Assembly (NCBI GenBank): GCA_002726335.1
Contig: PBSR01000160.1
Span: 1-7,148, forward strand
Reading direction: 5' to 3'
Source: Gemmatimonadaceae bacterium
Lineage (GTDB): Bacteria > Latescibacterota > UBA2968 > UBA8231
Length of the DNA: 7,148 nt
The position numbers were made by a program, and so were the translations under genes. Each line of letters starts with the position of its first letter. Positions within the stretch are counted from its first letter, which is position 1. Of this stretch, positions 6,700 through 7,148 are shown one piece after another. The notes under the pieces were generated by a model that saw only the letters and a program-made list of their open reading frames with translations, ran no database searches and was not told the DNA's origin.

Positions 6700-7148
6700 A
6701 TGATTCTGGCCAAGCTACTGACCATCGCGATCCTGGGGACTGCCATGTCCCTGAGTACGCGGTTCTTCTCGCCGGTGGAGCTACAGGATCGGTTTGAGGA
6801 AGGCCAGAAGCTCTATGCCCTGGCTGACTACGAGAAGGCGGCCGAGCGCTACCAGGTGATTCTGGAGACCGAAAGCAACGTGATGATCAACGTTGAAGAG
6901 GTCCAGGTGGCGGTGGACGAGTTCATCCTGCCGGTACGGGTGGCGGCTACCTATCAACTCGGCAACACCTATAACAAGCTGGGCCTGGAAAAGCTTCAGC
7001 GTTCCAGCTACCTGCGCTCAGAGAAGAAGGATGTCGAGGCGGAGGAGCGCTACCAGGACGCATTGTCCGACCTCAAGACCAGCCTGGGATTCTTCAAACA
7101 GCTGGCCGAAAATGGCCAGGTTGAAGAGCGGACGCGGGTCATGGCGCA
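6700..7148 (+). CDS. TPR protein with N-terminal export or anchor segment, 3' end outside window
   Basis: An ATG at 6700, 5 bases after the previous stop, opens a frame that stays open to the right edge: 149 codons plus 2 bases. The N-terminus (MILAKLLTIAILGTAMSLS) is one hydrophobic segment after a single Lys and could be a signal peptide or a membrane anchor. A tetratricopeptide repeat follows at residues 32-59 (FEEGQKLYALADYEKAAERY, then QVILETES), with the usual G, Y, A and Y positions. A second helix pair starts at about 81 (VAATYQLGNTYNKLG), and a further helix run near 117-137 (RYQDALSDLKTSLGFFKQLA) continues past the edge. TPR proteins of this kind serve as periplasmic scaffolds in outer-membrane assembly and secretion. 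No clear Shine-Dalgarno precedes the ATG, which suggests coupling to the barrel gene. The particular partner cannot be read from the sequence. Confidence 0.8.
   Translation, partial: MILAKLLTIAILGTAMSLSTRFFSPVELQDRFEEGQKLYALADYEKAAERYQVILETESNVMINVEEVQVAVDEFILPVRVAATYQLGNTYNKLGLEKLQRSSYLRSEKKDVEAEERYQDALSDLKTSLGFFKQLAENGQVEERTRVMA

Overview
The window is a GC-rich stretch of protein-coding DNA with all six genes on the + strand and almost no space between them, so it looks like part of one operon. Nearly every product carries an export signal or looks like an envelope protein. The set is a beta-rich protein cut by the left edge, a lipoprotein, a secreted multidomain protein ending in a FlgD/Ig-like C-terminal domain, a PorV/PorQ-like outer-membrane barrel protein, a very large predicted outer-membrane barrel protein, and a TPR protein cut by the right edge. 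No RNA genes, mobile elements, CRISPR arrays, promoters or terminators were seen, and no gap exceeds 40 bases.

The organism is most likely a Gram-negative (diderm) bacterium, because there is a lipobox protein and at least one C-terminal outer-membrane beta-signal. PorV/PorQ-family barrels beside proteins with FlgD-like C-terminal domains are typical of the Fibrobacterota-Chlorobiota-Bacteroidota (FCB) superphylum and its GC-rich uncultivated relatives (for example Latescibacterota or Gemmatimonadota). The phylum assignment is inference, as no marker gene is present.

Layout: 2-544 is the 3' part of a beta-sandwich-like protein. 544-1209 is a lipoprotein coupled to it by a TGATG overlap. 1212-2879 is an exported protein with a discoidin-like (F5/8 type C-like) region and a FlgD-like C-terminal domain. 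About 2863-3735 is the PorV/PorQ-like barrel, starting inside the previous gene. 3776-6694 is a 972-residue barrel-like protein with Ca-binding-type loops and a lone CxxC pair. 6700 to the right edge is an N-terminal export or anchor segment plus TPRs.

A reasonable working model is a cell-envelope module: the large barrel and the PorV-like barrel sit in the outer membrane, the discoidin/FlgD-like protein is a surface or periplasmic partner or cargo, and the lipoprotein and TPR protein act as periplasmic accessories. None of the six can be given a precise function from sequence alone. The core type IX secretion genes are not in this window.
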